From: Nitrospirota bacterium
Lineage (GTDB): Bacteria; Nitrospirota; Nitrospiria; Nitrospirales; UBA8639
Assembly (NCBI GenBank): GCA_003233615.1
Contig: QIMB01000392.1
Coordinates: 1 to 7,319 of the forward strand
Direction of reading: 5' to 3'
DNA length: 7,319 bases
In this document: piece after piece, positions 1 to 6,025 of the stretch
How the letters are laid out: every line of letters begins with the position of its first letter
Position numbering within the stretch: position 1 is the first letter of the stretch
Notes under the pieces: generated by a model
What the model was told of the DNA's origin: nothing
Databases searched by the model: none
Seen by the model: only the letters and a program-made list of their open reading frames with translations
Program-made: the position numbers and the translations under genes

Positions 1-1560
1 TATTTAAGTCCTAGCCATAAGGAAGCGCTGGGAGCCATTATCTATGGTGTTGAGAAAAGGAAAGGGTTTATCGCAATTATTGGGGAAGTAGGTGTTGGGA
101 AAACGTCGATTCTTCGTGCGTATCTTGAACGAAAAGCCTCTCGGAAACAGAAGACGATCTACATTTTCAACCCGGTTCTGTCCTTTCATGATCTTCTTAT
201 TTCCATGTTCCGTAGTTTAGAGTTGACACCGAGGAGCGATAAAATCCCCGAAATGGTGGATCAACTACATGAAGTTCTCATCTCGGAGTATCAAGACGGC
301 GGGACGGTTGTTGTGGCTATTGATGAAGCACAAAATATGCCTGTGGAAACACTAGAAAATCTTCGTATGTTTTCAAATTTGGAGACCCCAACAGATAAAC
401 TTATCCAAATCATTCTATTGGGCCAACCTGAATTGGATAACATGTTACAGCAAACTTCCCTCAGGCAGCTCAAGCAACGTATTGCCCTTTGGGCGGTTAT
501 TTCTCCCCTTACGCGGGAAGAGAGCCATGCGTTCATTGAGCATCGGATTGCGCGAGCATGTACAGCTGGGTCTGCCTTGTTATTCTCGGAACATGAAAAT
601 ATACCTGTACCTTTTACGAAAAGCGCGCTTAATCTTATTGCTCGAAAAGGGAAAGGCATTCCTCGGAGAATCAATATTCTTTGCGATAATGCTCTTATTA
701 CCGGGTTTGGTCGGCAGTGTAAGCCTGTTCCAGTGAGTGTCATACGTGAAATTATTGGGGATATTGATTCTAATAGAGCCGCGAAGCCAGCTTCAAAGCT
801 TAAGTGGGTAGTTGGATTGAGTATAGCAGCCATCTTAGTAGTTGGGTTAATTGTCTTTTTTGATTTGCCCTGGCAAAATGGTGCTGTAGAAATACAATCA
901 GTAGTTAAACAGTTAGATGGGAATGCGTCGATCAAGGGTGGAGGAGAGTCAGTGCCGGAATCTTCAGCTATCGTTAGTCAACAGACCCATAGCCAAAATG
1001 CTGAATCATCTGCTGATACAGCTTTAGGCAATAGTGTGGATCAGAATCAACCAAGAATGGGTTTGCATGGGGAACCTTCCGTAACAAGTTCGGATGCCTC
1101 GCAATCGGTGGAAGTTCCTAGCGTTGCGCTGGTCAAGGCTCGCTCAGACGAACAACCTGGTTTTCTTTCCAACCAAGATATTTTCAAATCAAAAAATCAT
1201 ACTCTAAGGCCCAGTGTTGTTCAGAAAAGCCGGAGCTCAGATGATTCTGGAGAATCTTCCTACAGAAAACCTGCCAGTTCTTCAAGGGGTATCAAAACTA
1301 CTACTCATGATAAAACTCGTAAGGGAGAATCAGTATTAAAAATAGGTGTACCAATTTCTCTGGCTAAAGGATATGCTGTTCGAGAAGTGCGAGAAGGAGA
1401 AAGTTTAAGCCAAATCATCATGGAAACGTATGGGTCTCAAAGTGAGGAGTATATTAAGTGGGTTGCGCAATATAATCCTGAAATCGTGAACCCCGATGTC
1501 ATTCTTCCCGGTCAGAATATTGTGTTACCTACACATCGTAACAATAAGGAATTTCAATGA
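1..1560 (+). CDS. ExeA/GspA-like AAA ATPase with one membrane helix and C-terminal LysM domain (5' partial)
   Basis: The reading frame is open from the first base, so the start lies outside the window; 519 codons are visible. An AAA domain of the ExeA/GspA (or XrtA-associated ATPase) type fills codons 1 to about 250. Walker A GEVGVGKT is at codons 28-35, Walker B VVVAIDEAQ ends near codon 111, and the family motifs LLGQPEL and GIPRRIN follow. A hydrophobic segment at codons 269-287 is a single membrane helix. A Ser/Gln-rich linker of about 170 residues leads to a LysM domain (codons 458 to about 512, ending PGQNIVLP). By family knowledge the ATPase is cytoplasmic and LysM binds peptidoglycan in the periplasm. 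The stop overlaps the start of the next gene (ATGA), implying translational coupling to the CpsD-like protein and hence a role in exopolysaccharide export or envelope assembly. A type II secretion role (GspA) is the alternative. Family call is firm; pathway is inferred. Confidence 0.88.
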   Translation, partial: YLSPSHKEALGAIIYGVEKRKGFIAIIGEVGVGKTSILRAYLERKASRKQKTIYIFNPVLSFHDLLISMFRSLELTPRSDKIPEMVDQLHEVLISEYQDGGTVVVAIDEAQNMPVETLENLRMFSNLETPTDKLIQIILLGQPELDNMLQQTSLRQLKQRIALWAVISPLTREESHAFIEHRIARACTAGSALLFSEHENIPVPFTKSALNLIARKGKGIPRRINILCDNALITGFGRQCKPVPVSVIREIIGDIDSNRAAKPASKLKWVVGLSIAAILVVGLIVFFDLPWQNGAVEIQSVVKQLDGNASIKGGGESVPESSAIVSQQTHSQNAESSADTALGNSVDQNQPRMGLHGEPSVTSSDASQSVEVPSVALVKARSDEQPGFLSNQDIFKSKNHTLRPSVVQKSRSSDDSGESSYRKPASSSRGIKTTTHDKTRKGESVLKIGVPISLAKGYAVREVREGESLSQIIMETYGSQSEEYIKWVAQYNPEIVNPDVILPGQNIVLPTHRNNKEFQ

Positions 1561-2351
1561 GTAAAATATATGATGCGTTGCAAATAGCTCATGGAGAACG
1601 ACTGTCAGAAGCAAAAGAGCTGAATGATGAGCTGACGATTTCTTCGTCTAAGGAGCTGAGCCATAAGGCTACTATTTATGCTTCCCCGCCTTTGACAGGT
1701 TTCAGCCACTTTTCCCTTCCCAGGTTTTATGAAGAAGCCGAACTGCTGGCTTTAGCTCAAAATATTGCAGCTCGTCTTCCCAACCCCGACCAAAACGTGA
1801 TTCAGTTTATTGGTTCTCGCATTGGAGAAGGGACGTCAACGCTTATTCGGGAGTTTGCCCTGACTGCAGCTCGTCATAGTAATAAGCCTGTGCTTCTTGT
1901 CGAGGCCGATTTCAATAAGCCATCACAAAACCAAGCGTTTTCGATAGAGACCAAGCCGCCACTGGAACATGTTTTAAAAGAAGGGAAAGCGCTTGATGGA
2001 GTTATTTCCCAAGTTGAAGACACAAATCTGTTTTTAGCTTCTCTTTCTTCGAAGGTTCAGCGTTCTTTGACAGACCGTAGTTTTTTCGGTTCTACCGATA
2101 TGTGGAAAACAGCGCGTGAACAGTTTTCGCTTATTCTGATTGATTCCTCACCGGCGAGTGTAACATCTGATAGCCTTGCCATTTGTGAAACTGCCAATGG
2201 AGTCGTACTTGTTCTGGAAGCCGAAAAAACTCGATCGGCTGTTGTGCAGAATGTCAAAAAGCAAATCCTTATGCGAGAGGGTAATCTTCTTGGCATTGTG
2301 TTTACGAAAAGGAAATTTCACATACCAAAATGTATTTACAAATTCCTTTAG
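1557..2351 (+). CDS. CpsD/Wzc-C-like P-loop protein (XrtA-type tyrosine autokinase family), variant Walker A
   Basis: The 264-residue protein begins MSKIYDAL, a typical start of the exopolysaccharide/XrtA-associated tyrosine autokinase family, and ends with the family's basic tail (TKRKFHIPK). AAGGA lies 6 nt before the ATG, which overlaps the previous stop. The P-loop at residues 86-95 reads GSRIGEGTST: Thr93 sits where the catalytic Walker A lysine of GEGKST normally is. Walker A' is VLLVEADF (112-119) and Walker B is LILIDSSP (192-199). Only one tyrosine (Tyr261) lies near the C-terminus, so the usual tyrosine cluster for autophosphorylation is missing. There are no membrane helices, so it is a cytoplasmic partner that would normally work with a Wzz-like chain-length protein, not seen here. 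I recall GEGTST forms in related proteins, so this may be a subfamily trait rather than damage. Kinase activity is doubtful; the family assignment is strong. Confidence 0.85.
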   Translation: MSKIYDALQIAHGERLSEAKELNDELTISSSKELSHKATIYASPPLTGFSHFSLPRFYEEAELLALAQNIAARLPNPDQNVIQFIGSRIGEGTSTLIREFALTAARHSNKPVLLVEADFNKPSQNQAFSIETKPPLEHVLKEGKALDGVISQVEDTNLFLASLSSKVQRSLTDRSFFGSTDMWKTAREQFSLILIDSSPASVTSDSLAICETANGVVLVLEAEKTRSAVVQNVKKQILMREGNLLGIVFTKRKFHIPKCIYKFL

Positions 2352-2458
2352 TGATGCATTTCCAGTGTTGTGGGCTAAATTGCCCCCTATAAAACTCCTG
2401 ATTCTACTCAAAAGCAATCTCCTTCCACGAAACCGCAAAAAGTCAATCGACAGAACAG

Positions 2459-2497
2459 GGATAGGCCCATTCCAAGGGCATCCATCCTCACTTTTTT
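2459..2497 (+). terminator. Candidate intrinsic terminator of the ATPase-kinase unit
   Basis: GGAT-AG-GCCC, a 7-nt loop and GGGC-ATCC form an 8-bp stem with a 2-nt bulge (2459-2483). A T6 run follows at 2492-2497. The 8 nt between stem and T run is longer than in a classical terminator, so this is a weak call. It would end the left-hand operon about 110-145 nt after the kinase stop. Confidence 0.3.
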
Positions 2498-2668
2498 CTA
2501 GGCCACGAGTCTTTTGGGTTCTGGTCTTTTTCTTGTATTTGCTCGTGTGTGTCTCACTGTTTATTTAAGTTCTTGTCTGGAGCATCCGACATATTCAGTG
2601 GGTATGTTTCCTGAGTTGCTGGCGTGTTGGATGAGGATCTCAACCGAGCCTGTTTTTCGGAATAATAT

Positions 2669-2680
2669 ATGAATATTCAT
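2669..2680. repeat. Perfect 12-bp palindrome ATGAATATTCAT before the LuxR-type gene
   Basis: ATGAATATTCAT equals its own reverse complement and ends 2 nt before the GTG start at 2683. Such a site could be an operator for a dimeric regulator, for example autoregulation by the LuxR-type protein. The tract is AT-rich, which raises the odds of chance, and no convincing -35/-10 pair lies next to it. No second copy was found in the window. Confidence 0.3.
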
Positions 2681-2682
2681 CT

Positions 2683-3342
2683 GTGTACATGGAGCCATCC
2701 GTGACTCGGCGATCAATTGGCATCCCTTGTTCGATTCAGCCAAATGGGAGTAATGGCGGTGGATTGACTCGGCTGGAGGCGATTGCTGAGCGGCGCTCAA
2801 TTCCTGGCGTTATGTTATTTGCTGGGACGGGCGATGTGCTTTTTATGAATTCTGAAGCTGAAGTGTTGAACCAGCAGATTTCGGCAGCACGGAATGAGGC
2901 TGGATCTCAGGAAGTATTACCGGTAGAAATTCTAGATTTGTGTATGTCTCTTCGCAGTTTATTGGAACACGAAGACCAAGAGAACTCTGAAGAACAACAT
3001 GAATTGCGGCGGGTAGCAGGCGATTTGCCTATCCCGGTGTTGTTTCGTGGGTTTCCGTTGGCGCCTCATTCACGAGATGATGACGCATGTATGTTAGTTC
3101 TTATGGAAAGAATTGGTCGGGAACGTCGCATTGTCTCTGAGCAAGCGAAAGATCAGTTTCGGTTGACCGATCGTGAAGTAGAAATTGTGAAATACATTAG
3201 TGAAGGCTGGACCAATAAAGAAATTGCCCAGCATTTGGATATCAGTGAACATACCGTGAAAGAGCATGTTCGACATTTATTGAAGAAAACAAAGAGCACA
3301 ACCCGCACCGGCATTCTTGCCCAGATCTTTCAAGATACATAA
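2683..3342 (+). CDS. LuxR-family transcriptional regulator with PAS-like N-terminal domain
   Basis: A 219-residue protein from GTG 2683; ATG 2689 is an equally possible start two codons later, and neither has a good Shine-Dalgarno. The C-terminal 60 residues (about 159-219) are a GerE/LuxR helix-turn-helix: LTDREVEIV, then GWTNKEIAQHLDIS, then the recognition helix region SEHTVKEHVRHLLKK. Residues about 31-68 (IPGVMLFAGTGDVLFMN) look like the first strands of a PAS fold. A variable middle part rich in Glu follows and ends with MLVLMERIG, a PAS-like last strand. There is no receiver domain with a phosphorylatable Asp, so it is not a standard two-component regulator; a ligand or protein partner may control it. 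It should bind DNA as a dimer in the cytoplasm. It lies just upstream of an ECF sigma factor on the same strand, with a separate gap of about 127 nt holding a likely operator. Target genes are unknown. Confidence 0.82.
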   Translation: MYMEPSVTRRSIGIPCSIQPNGSNGGGLTRLEAIAERRSIPGVMLFAGTGDVLFMNSEAEVLNQQISAARNEAGSQEVLPVEILDLCMSLRSLLEHEDQENSEEQHELRRVAGDLPIPVLFRGFPLAPHSRDDDACMLVLMERIGRERRIVSEQAKDQFRLTDREVEIVKYISEGWTNKEIAQHLDISEHTVKEHVRHLLKKTKSTTRTGILAQIFQDT

Positions 3343-3371
3343 ATCCTCCTTCCATATTTCCCTCGTTTTTT

Positions 3372-3399
3372 TTGTTAAAATTTACGTAGTCTTGATTAT
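3372..3399 (+). promoter_or_regulatory. Weak candidate promoter before the ECF sigma gene
   Basis: TTGTTA at 3372-3377 and GATTAT at 3394-3399, 16 nt apart, each match four of six consensus positions for a housekeeping promoter. The -10-like box lies inside the left arm of the inverted repeat at 3394-3421, so a protein bound there would block it. No typical ECF promoter pair (GGAAC with GTC) was seen, so autoregulation by the sigma factor is not supported. By eye only. Confidence 0.22.
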
Positions 3400-3421
3400 C
3401 ACTGGCATCCAGTGGATAATC
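3394..3421. repeat. Imperfect inverted repeat (12-bp arms, 3-nt centre) before the sigma gene
   Basis: GATTATCACTGG, then CAT, then CCAGTGGATAATC. The right arm is the exact reverse complement of the left apart from one extra G. It could be an operator for a dimeric regulator or, in RNA, a stable hairpin in the leader of the sigma mRNA. It is not an intrinsic terminator on the + strand, because the only T run (3366-3373) precedes it. It ends 6 nt before the ATG at 3428 and 48 nt before the ATG at 3470, which favours the later start for the sigma factor. Confidence 0.6.
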
Positions 3422-3469
3422 TCCGCCATGGTATTATTTGTGTGGCCATGGCCTTCTCGTTTGTTCATC

Positions 3470-4138
3470 ATGTTGGGTGTTCCGACTCTGCAAGAAATCA
3501 TTCAGCTTGATGAAGCTGGGTTAGTGGAAGCGTTGCAACGTGGGGATGATGCGGTGTTTACTGTGGTGATGGACTGGTATTCAGGTTCTTTGCTGCGATT
3601 AGCTATGGCCTATGTTCCGAGTCGAGCAGTCGCAGAAGAAGTCGTGCAGGAAACCTGGATGGGGGTGTTGGAAGGGATTGCTCGGTTTGAGGGTCGCTCT
3701 TCCTTCAAAACATGGTTGTTTCGCATTCTTACAAATCGAGCGAAGACTCGAGGAACACGGGAACGACGCTATGAGCCATTTGGATTACCTGGGTCAGATT
3801 TTGAAGGCGACGAAGGGCCTTCCTTTGAAGACTCGCTATTTGTCGCAGAAGGTTCTGGGAAAGGGTATTGGATTGATCCCCCTCAAGGGTGGGAGCCAGA
3901 TACACCTGAACGTGCTTTGCTGTCTAAAGAATGTCGAACGGCGATTGAAGTGGCAATTAACGGATTGCCTGATACTCAGAGGCAGGTTATTACCTTGCGA
4001 GATGTTGAAGGGGTTAGCGCCGAGGAGGTGTGTAATATCCTCACTATTAGCGAGACTAATCAGCGAGTATTATTGCATCGAGCTCGGACCAAAGTGCGCC
4101 GTGTCTTAGATCCATATGTACGTGGAGGAAATCTCTAG
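3470..4138 (+). CDS. ECF-type RNA polymerase sigma factor
   Basis: With ATG 3470 the protein has 222 residues. Sigma-70 region 2 spans about 18-100 (LVEALQRGD, RAVAEEVVQETW, FEGRSSFKTWLFRI), the core-binding and -10 region. A long acidic, Gly-rich linker (about 101-154) leads to region 4 (about 155-214: GLPDTQRQVITLRDVEG, SAEEVCNIL, then NQRVLLHRARTKV), the -35 binding helix-turn-helix. There is no C-terminal extension domain. The frame stays open upstream to 3317, but that part is hydrophobic, overlaps the LuxR-type gene and the inverted repeat, and is unlike the family; start 3470 gives the usual short lead before region 2. ATG 3428 is the alternative. Neither start has a good ribosome site. 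The anti-sigma gene follows 5 nt downstream, the standard pairing, so activity is probably controlled by protein sequestration. The target regulon is unknown; thiol or envelope stress is a guess from the neighbours. Confidence 0.88.
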   Translation: MLGVPTLQEIIQLDEAGLVEALQRGDDAVFTVVMDWYSGSLLRLAMAYVPSRAVAEEVVQETWMGVLEGIARFEGRSSFKTWLFRILTNRAKTRGTRERRYEPFGLPGSDFEGDEGPSFEDSLFVAEGSGKGYWIDPPQGWEPDTPERALLSKECRTAIEVAINGLPDTQRQVITLRDVEGVSAEEVCNILTISETNQRVLLHRARTKVRRVLDPYVRGGNL

Positions 4139-4143
4139 CAGTA

Positions 4144-4452
4144 ATGGATAGAAATTTCAAACAACAACTTATGGGCTACTTGACTGGCAATTTTAGTTGT
4201 CAGGATATTGCTGAGTTGATCACCGACTATCTGGAGGGCTCGTTTACGTTGACTCAACGCCTTCGTTTTCAGATGCATATAGGGCTATGCGTCGCATGTC
4301 GAAATTACTTGCGTCAGATGAAATATACGGTTGCCATATTGCGGAAATTACCTGCGGAACCGGTGCCGCCTCACATGAAAGAGGAATTGCTGAAACGCTT
4401 TCGAACGTGGAAACACGAACAACCCTCATCGGGTTCTTCTTCCGATTCTTAA
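4144..4452 (+). CDS. Zinc-binding anti-sigma factor (zf-HC2/ZAS type)
   Basis: A soluble 102-residue protein with no membrane helix. The zinc motif is His45-x3-Cys49-x2-Cys52 (HIGLCVACRNY), with Cys19 some 26 residues upstream as the likely fourth ligand, as in the ZAS family. The helix ELITDYLEG after Cys19 is typical. It starts 5 nt after the sigma stop; GGAGGAA at 4124-4130 is its probable ribosome site, though the 13-nt spacing is long. By family knowledge it binds and inhibits the upstream sigma factor; in redox-sensing members oxidation of the Cys pair releases the sigma factor. Redox sensing here is only possible, since many ZAS proteins respond to other signals or pass through a membrane partner. 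The Ser-rich tail (SSGSSSDS) is unremarkable. Confidence 0.82.
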   Translation: MDRNFKQQLMGYLTGNFSCQDIAELITDYLEGSFTLTQRLRFQMHIGLCVACRNYLRQMKYTVAILRKLPAEPVPPHMKEELLKRFRTWKHEQPSSGSSSDS

Positions 4453-4565
4453 AACTGCCTGTGACTTTTCCGCGACCATGAGCCGGCTCTGCGAATGTAG
4501 TGTTGAAGTAGACGAAGAAGGTGTGGATCCATCTCGATGGATTTGTTGCCCATAAGTATTCAGCA

Positions 4566-4571
4566 AAGGAG
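4566..4571 (+). promoter_or_regulatory. Shine-Dalgarno AAGGAG fixing the thioredoxin-like start
   Basis: AAGGAG lies 6 nt before ATG 4578. The same frame is open back to GTG 4521, but only ATG 4578 has a ribosome site, and the protein then starts MALKES as in its homologues as I recall them. Confidence 0.75.
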
Positions 4572-4577
4572 TTTGTG

Positions 4578-5156
4578 ATGGCATTAAAAGAGTCCACAAT
4601 GCTTGCGTTAGGGACATCAATGCCAAGCTTTGCTCTGCCCGATGTTCGTACTCAGAAGATGATTTCTCCTGAGTTTTTTCGAGAGAGGTCTGTCTTGCTG
4701 GTGATGTTCATCTGTCGTCATTGTCCGTATGTCGTGCATGTGCAAGAAGAACTCACACTGTTGGAACAAGATTACCAAGAAACGGAACTTGGAGTCTTGG
4801 GGATCAGTAGTAATGATGTCACGCGACATCTTACTGATGCTCCACCACGGCTTAAGGAAATGGCCGAACAATTGGGGTGGAAATTTCCCTACTGTTATGA
4901 CGAGACACAGGCCGTGGCTAAAGCGTTTACTGCAGCCTGTACCCCAGACTTTTTTGTGTTTGATCGTCAAAGGTGTCTTGTGTATCGTGGACAATTGGAC
5001 GAAAGCCGGCCAGGAAATGGGAAGCCGGTAACTGGGCAGGATTTACGTGAAGCTCTTGATGCGGTGTTAGCGGAGCAGCCTGTTATACGTCAGCAACGTC
5101 CCAGTGCAGGATGTAATATAAAATGGAAGCTCGGAAACGAACCAGATTATGCGTAA
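4578..5156 (+). CDS. Thioredoxin-fold (AhpC/TSA-Redoxin-like) protein with CRHC motif
   Basis: A 192-residue cytoplasmic protein without a signal peptide. The N-terminal LGTSMPSFALPDV is the usual lead of the AhpC/TSA/Redoxin superfamily. The redox motif Cys46-Arg-His-Cys49 sits in LLVMFICRHCPYV, a position matching the thioredoxin CxxC. SSND (76-79) and Cys120-Thr-Pro122, with the likely cis-proline, follow. Near the C-terminus come VYRGQ, DESRP and the conserved tail GCNIKWKLGN (Cys179). This set is typical of a widespread family annotated only as thioredoxin family protein; its physiological substrate is not known to me. The length appears complete. It is separated from the anti-sigma gene by 125 nt, so may have its own promoter, though I could not identify one. 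A thiol reductase or peroxidase role is likely but the partner is not shown. Placement after a zinc anti-sigma factor hints at redox control. Confidence 0.85.
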   Translation: MALKESTMLALGTSMPSFALPDVRTQKMISPEFFRERSVLLVMFICRHCPYVVHVQEELTLLEQDYQETELGVLGISSNDVTRHLTDAPPRLKEMAEQLGWKFPYCYDETQAVAKAFTAACTPDFFVFDRQRCLVYRGQLDESRPGNGKPVTGQDLREALDAVLAEQPVIRQQRPSAGCNIKWKLGNEPDYA

Positions 5157-5234
5157 ACAGAAATTAAGGTAAGCGTAAATGGTAGAGAGCAGGAAGGAAA
5201 GAGGTTGATTGGGAAAAGTGGTTCTCCTTACTTC

Positions 5235-6008
5235 TCACTCCTGTCTGTGTACCGATCTTTTAAATACAATATCTCCGAAATATGCCACAGCACTTTCTTG
5301 TGTATTATCCGTATCGGTCATGATGGCTACGCCTGAAATATTTGGCGGATCTTCCCCAAATGCGTGTTTGTAATCCTCAAAAACATTTCTTTCTTCGGTT
5401 ATCCATTCGTTCAGTAGGGTTTCTCCACTTTCAATGACGATCATGTTGACTCGATCGGTATAGGGATTGGGAACTGATGTGCCAATCGGGCTTGTGCTTT
5501 CCCAAATGTAATTAATGGCGCCAATCGGTGGATACTGTCCGTACAGGAGTTTAGCGGTTTCATATTTGGCTTTTTCAAAAAATCCAACTCTTGAACTGTC
5601 ATATTCAAATGTAATGTACAGGCGAGCTGGGTAATCGTCTCCTGATTTTTTGTGGACATTCCCGTTCTTCAGAACATTGGTAACTTTCCAGCTCCATTGC
5701 ACCACGGGATACTTTTTGGGATCAATAGTGATCTCTCTGGTGATACCAGAAGACGATTGCCGGCTCACAGCTTTGACGACGATGCGATCTTCATCGTTGA
5801 CCAGGTCATATTGTGTATGAGCGTGAATATTTTCAAAGGTGAGCGGTTTCCAGCCAGGAGGAAATGTTGTACCAGGTTGTGCCGTGGAAAACGGCCCAAC
5901 AAATAATTGGTCATCGGATTCTGCCAGGACTGTCGGGGAACTAGCCAGTAGAAGAACGACCACAATGAGTACAAAATGAAATTCTTGTAGTTTATGTGTC
6001 TGAACCAT
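5235..6008 (-). CDS. Exported DUF3047 family protein
   Basis: From the ATG at 6006-6008 the protein has 257 residues. It starts with a Sec signal peptide: a hydrophobic core from about residue 12 to 24, then TVLA with likely cleavage after Ala29. The frame extends to a TTG at 6041, but that would bury the signal peptide behind 11 residues and overlap the upstream gene. DUF3047 marks include WSWKV (about 105-109), GDDYPARLYITFEYD (123-137), INYIWES, NEWITEERNVFEDY, MTDTDNT (230-236) and FGDI. The family has no established function; a periplasmic or secreted carbohydrate- or ligand-binding beta-sandwich is a guess. No Shine-Dalgarno is evident before the chosen start. It lies 17 nt after the stop of the oxidoreductase on the same strand, so the two are probably cotranscribed, and it converges with the thioredoxin-like gene across a 78-nt gap in which I found no convincing terminator. 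Confidence 0.8.
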   Translation of the reverse strand: MVQTHKLQEFHFVLIVVVLLLASSPTVLAESDDQLFVGPFSTAQPGTTFPPGWKPLTFENIHAHTQYDLVNDEDRIVVKAVSRQSSSGITREITIDPKKYPVVQWSWKVTNVLKNGNVHKKSGDDYPARLYITFEYDSSRVGFFEKAKYETAKLLYGQYPPIGAINYIWESTSPIGTSVPNPYTDRVNMIVIESGETLLNEWITEERNVFEDYKHAFGEDPPNISGVAIMTDTDNTQESAVAYFGDIVFKRSVHRQE

Positions 6009-6025
6009 AATGCATTCTATTTGCG

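Larger units (their letters stand above)
2352..2682 (+). other. 331-nt stretch without a clear gene; possible degenerate small ORF
   Basis: No intact ORF with a plausible start and ribosome site is visible. Two stops (TAG, TGA) close the kinase frame at 2349-2354. From 2379 one frame encodes a hydrophilic Lys/Gln/Ser/Pro-rich stretch up to TAG at 2499. Dropping one T from the T6 run at 2492-2497 would carry it into another frame that gives a basic RPR followed by about 18 hydrophobic residues and a stop at 2566-2568, like a tail-anchored small protein. No start codon lies in the hydrophilic frame after the TAA at 2376, so this may be chance. The same stretch also holds a candidate terminator hairpin, a competing explanation. 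From 2569 to 2668 I see nothing clear; a 12-bp palindrome sits at the end. Confidence 0.4.

Noticed and set aside
291..935. 214-codon open frame on the - strand opposite the ATPase gene.
   Set aside because: It lies wholly inside the well-supported ATPase gene on the other strand, and its translation shows no recognisable domain.
3366..3373. T8 run after the LuxR-type gene as an intrinsic terminator.
   Set aside because: The sequence before it is almost free of G and cannot form a stem; the nearby inverted repeat lies after the run.
3426..3451. Two CCATGG sites exactly 20 bp apart (3426-3431 and 3446-3451), the second within GGCCATGGCC.
   Set aside because: Six-base palindromes recur by chance, and the sites lie between two candidate starts without other support. 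The stronger operator candidate is the repeat at 3394-3421.
3317..3469. Upstream extension of the sigma factor frame, encoding about 51 mostly hydrophobic residues that resemble a membrane anchor.
   Set aside because: It would start at TTG inside the LuxR-type gene and read through the inverted repeat. The hydrophobicity follows from T-rich intergenic DNA, and ECF factors of this type begin shortly before region 2.
4480..4489. GAGCCGGCTC palindrome between the anti-sigma and thioredoxin-like genes as a terminator or operator.
   Set aside because: It has no loop, no following T run, and is only 10 bp without flanking symmetry.
4521..4577. GTG 4521 as the start of the thioredoxin-like protein.
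   Set aside because: It has no ribosome site and the 19 added residues do not resemble a signal peptide or the family; ATG 4578 has AAGGAG at the right distance.
5157..5234. Bidirectional terminator between the convergent thioredoxin-like and DUF3047 genes.
   Set aside because: Only 4-5 bp matches could be paired by eye and no T run follows on either strand.
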